From: an uncultured Alistipes sp.
GTDB lineage: Bacteria > Bacteroidota > Bacteroidia > Bacteroidales > UBA932
Assembly: GCA_900544195.1 (NCBI GenBank)
Contig: UQUJ01000038.1
Span: 1-29,623 of the forward strand
Length of the DNA stretch: 29,623 nucleotides
Reading direction: 5' to 3'
Under the pieces are notes generated by a model. That model was not told the DNA's origin and ran no database searches. It was given only the letters and a program-made list of their open reading frames with translations. This document shows positions 29,376 through 29,623 of the stretch, piece by piece (within the stretch, counting starts at the first letter, position 1; each line of letters opens with the position of its first letter). The position numbers were made by a program, and so were the translations under genes.

Positions 29376-29587
29376 TAATTACTCTGCAAAGATAACACAA
29401 TATTTTCAATTACGCATTATGGCTAAATAAAAACACCTGTTTTGGCTAAAATATTTTTCCTGTATTGCTTATTAAAAATTCCGTTTATTGACAAATCACT
29501 TTTCGGGAGGGGGAGCTCGGTGGCAAAGCCGGAGACAAGCCAAGGAACAGGACAACATATCTCATCAATATCTAAATCAAAAGCAGT
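29376..29587 (+). other. non-coding stretch with a GC-rich block
   Basis: Apart from the ATPase promoter at its left edge the stretch has no gene. It is AT-rich except for a block at about 29506-29560 containing GGGAGGGGGAGCTCGGTGGC and AAGCCGGAGACAAGCC, with a short stem CTCGG/CCGGAG. It directly precedes the truncated plus-strand gene and may be its leader. Confidence 0.3.
29387..29394 (-). promoter_or_regulatory. -7 box of the AAA_14 ATPase gene
   Basis: TATCTTTG on the minus strand fits the consensus. The transcript would begin only a few bases before the first ATG, so the later Met codons (29372 or 29366) may be used. Confidence 0.55.
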
Positions 29588-29623
29588 ATGAACAAAAGTC
29601 TAACAAAACCTCTCATCCGGCCG
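29588..29623 (+). CDS. start of a gene cut by the window edge
   Basis: ATG at 29588 begins MNKSLTKPLIRP with no stop before the window ends. A basic start followed by hydrophobics would suit a signal peptide, but 12 codons are too few to identify it. Confidence 0.3.
   Translation, partial: MNKSLTKPLIRP

Noticed and set aside
29506..29560. Cobalamin riboswitch
   Set aside because: Only a loose B12-box-like string is present; the conserved core stems are missing.

Overview
The window reads as a chromosomal segment of a member of the Bacteroidales (Bacteroidota), with a 6.3-kb accessory insertion near its right end. The assignment rests on canonical Bacteroidota -7 boxes (TAnnTTTG; the clearest full promoter has TTTG, 20 bases, TATCTTTG on the minus strand at 9612-9643), a Porin_10-type outer-membrane protein, a Bacteroidota-style glycogen cluster and the GT3-GT35 fusion enzyme. 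The core is GC-rich; genus cannot be fixed from this segment.

Left core (1-9.6 kb): a major facilitator transporter; a decayed non-coding stretch holding seven tandem 51-bp hairpin repeats; an M13 zinc metallopeptidase lipoprotein; a LolC/FtsX-type ABC permease; then, on the minus strand, an MltF-like lytic transglycosylase and a Porin_10 protein with a glycine-rich tail, which form one transcription unit. The permease and transglycosylase genes overlap tail to tail.

Central core (9.7-21.6 kb): one tightly packed plus-strand unit for storage polysaccharide: branching enzyme (glgB), GDE-type debranching enzyme, a GT4 synthase-like glycosyltransferase, a GH57 amylase or branching enzyme with a lysine-rich tail, a 1413-residue glycogen synthase (GT3)/alpha-glucan phosphorylase (GT35) fusion, and ribF. 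Together these could elongate, branch, debranch and phosphorolyse glycogen. Two proteins carry C-terminal tails encoded by palindromic, REP-like DNA.

Accessory island (21,676-28,023): it is bounded by perfect 26-bp inverted repeats, each abutted outside by a run of T (8 on the left, 9 on the right). Inside are a Panacea-type toxin-antitoxin pair, an IS1595/ISXO2-family transposase, two convergently overlapping genes with look-alike N termini, a compact six-gene minus-strand operon of small proteins (three predicted lipoproteins, one two-helix membrane protein, two small soluble proteins) behind a long structured leader, and two divergent orphan genes around a palindrome. I interpret the island as an IS1595-type transposon with passenger genes. 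The six-gene operon is the best candidate here for an undescribed system.

Right end (28.0-29.6 kb): an AAA_14/DUF4143 ATPase on the minus strand, a non-coding stretch with a GC-rich block, and the first 12 codons of a gene that leaves the window.
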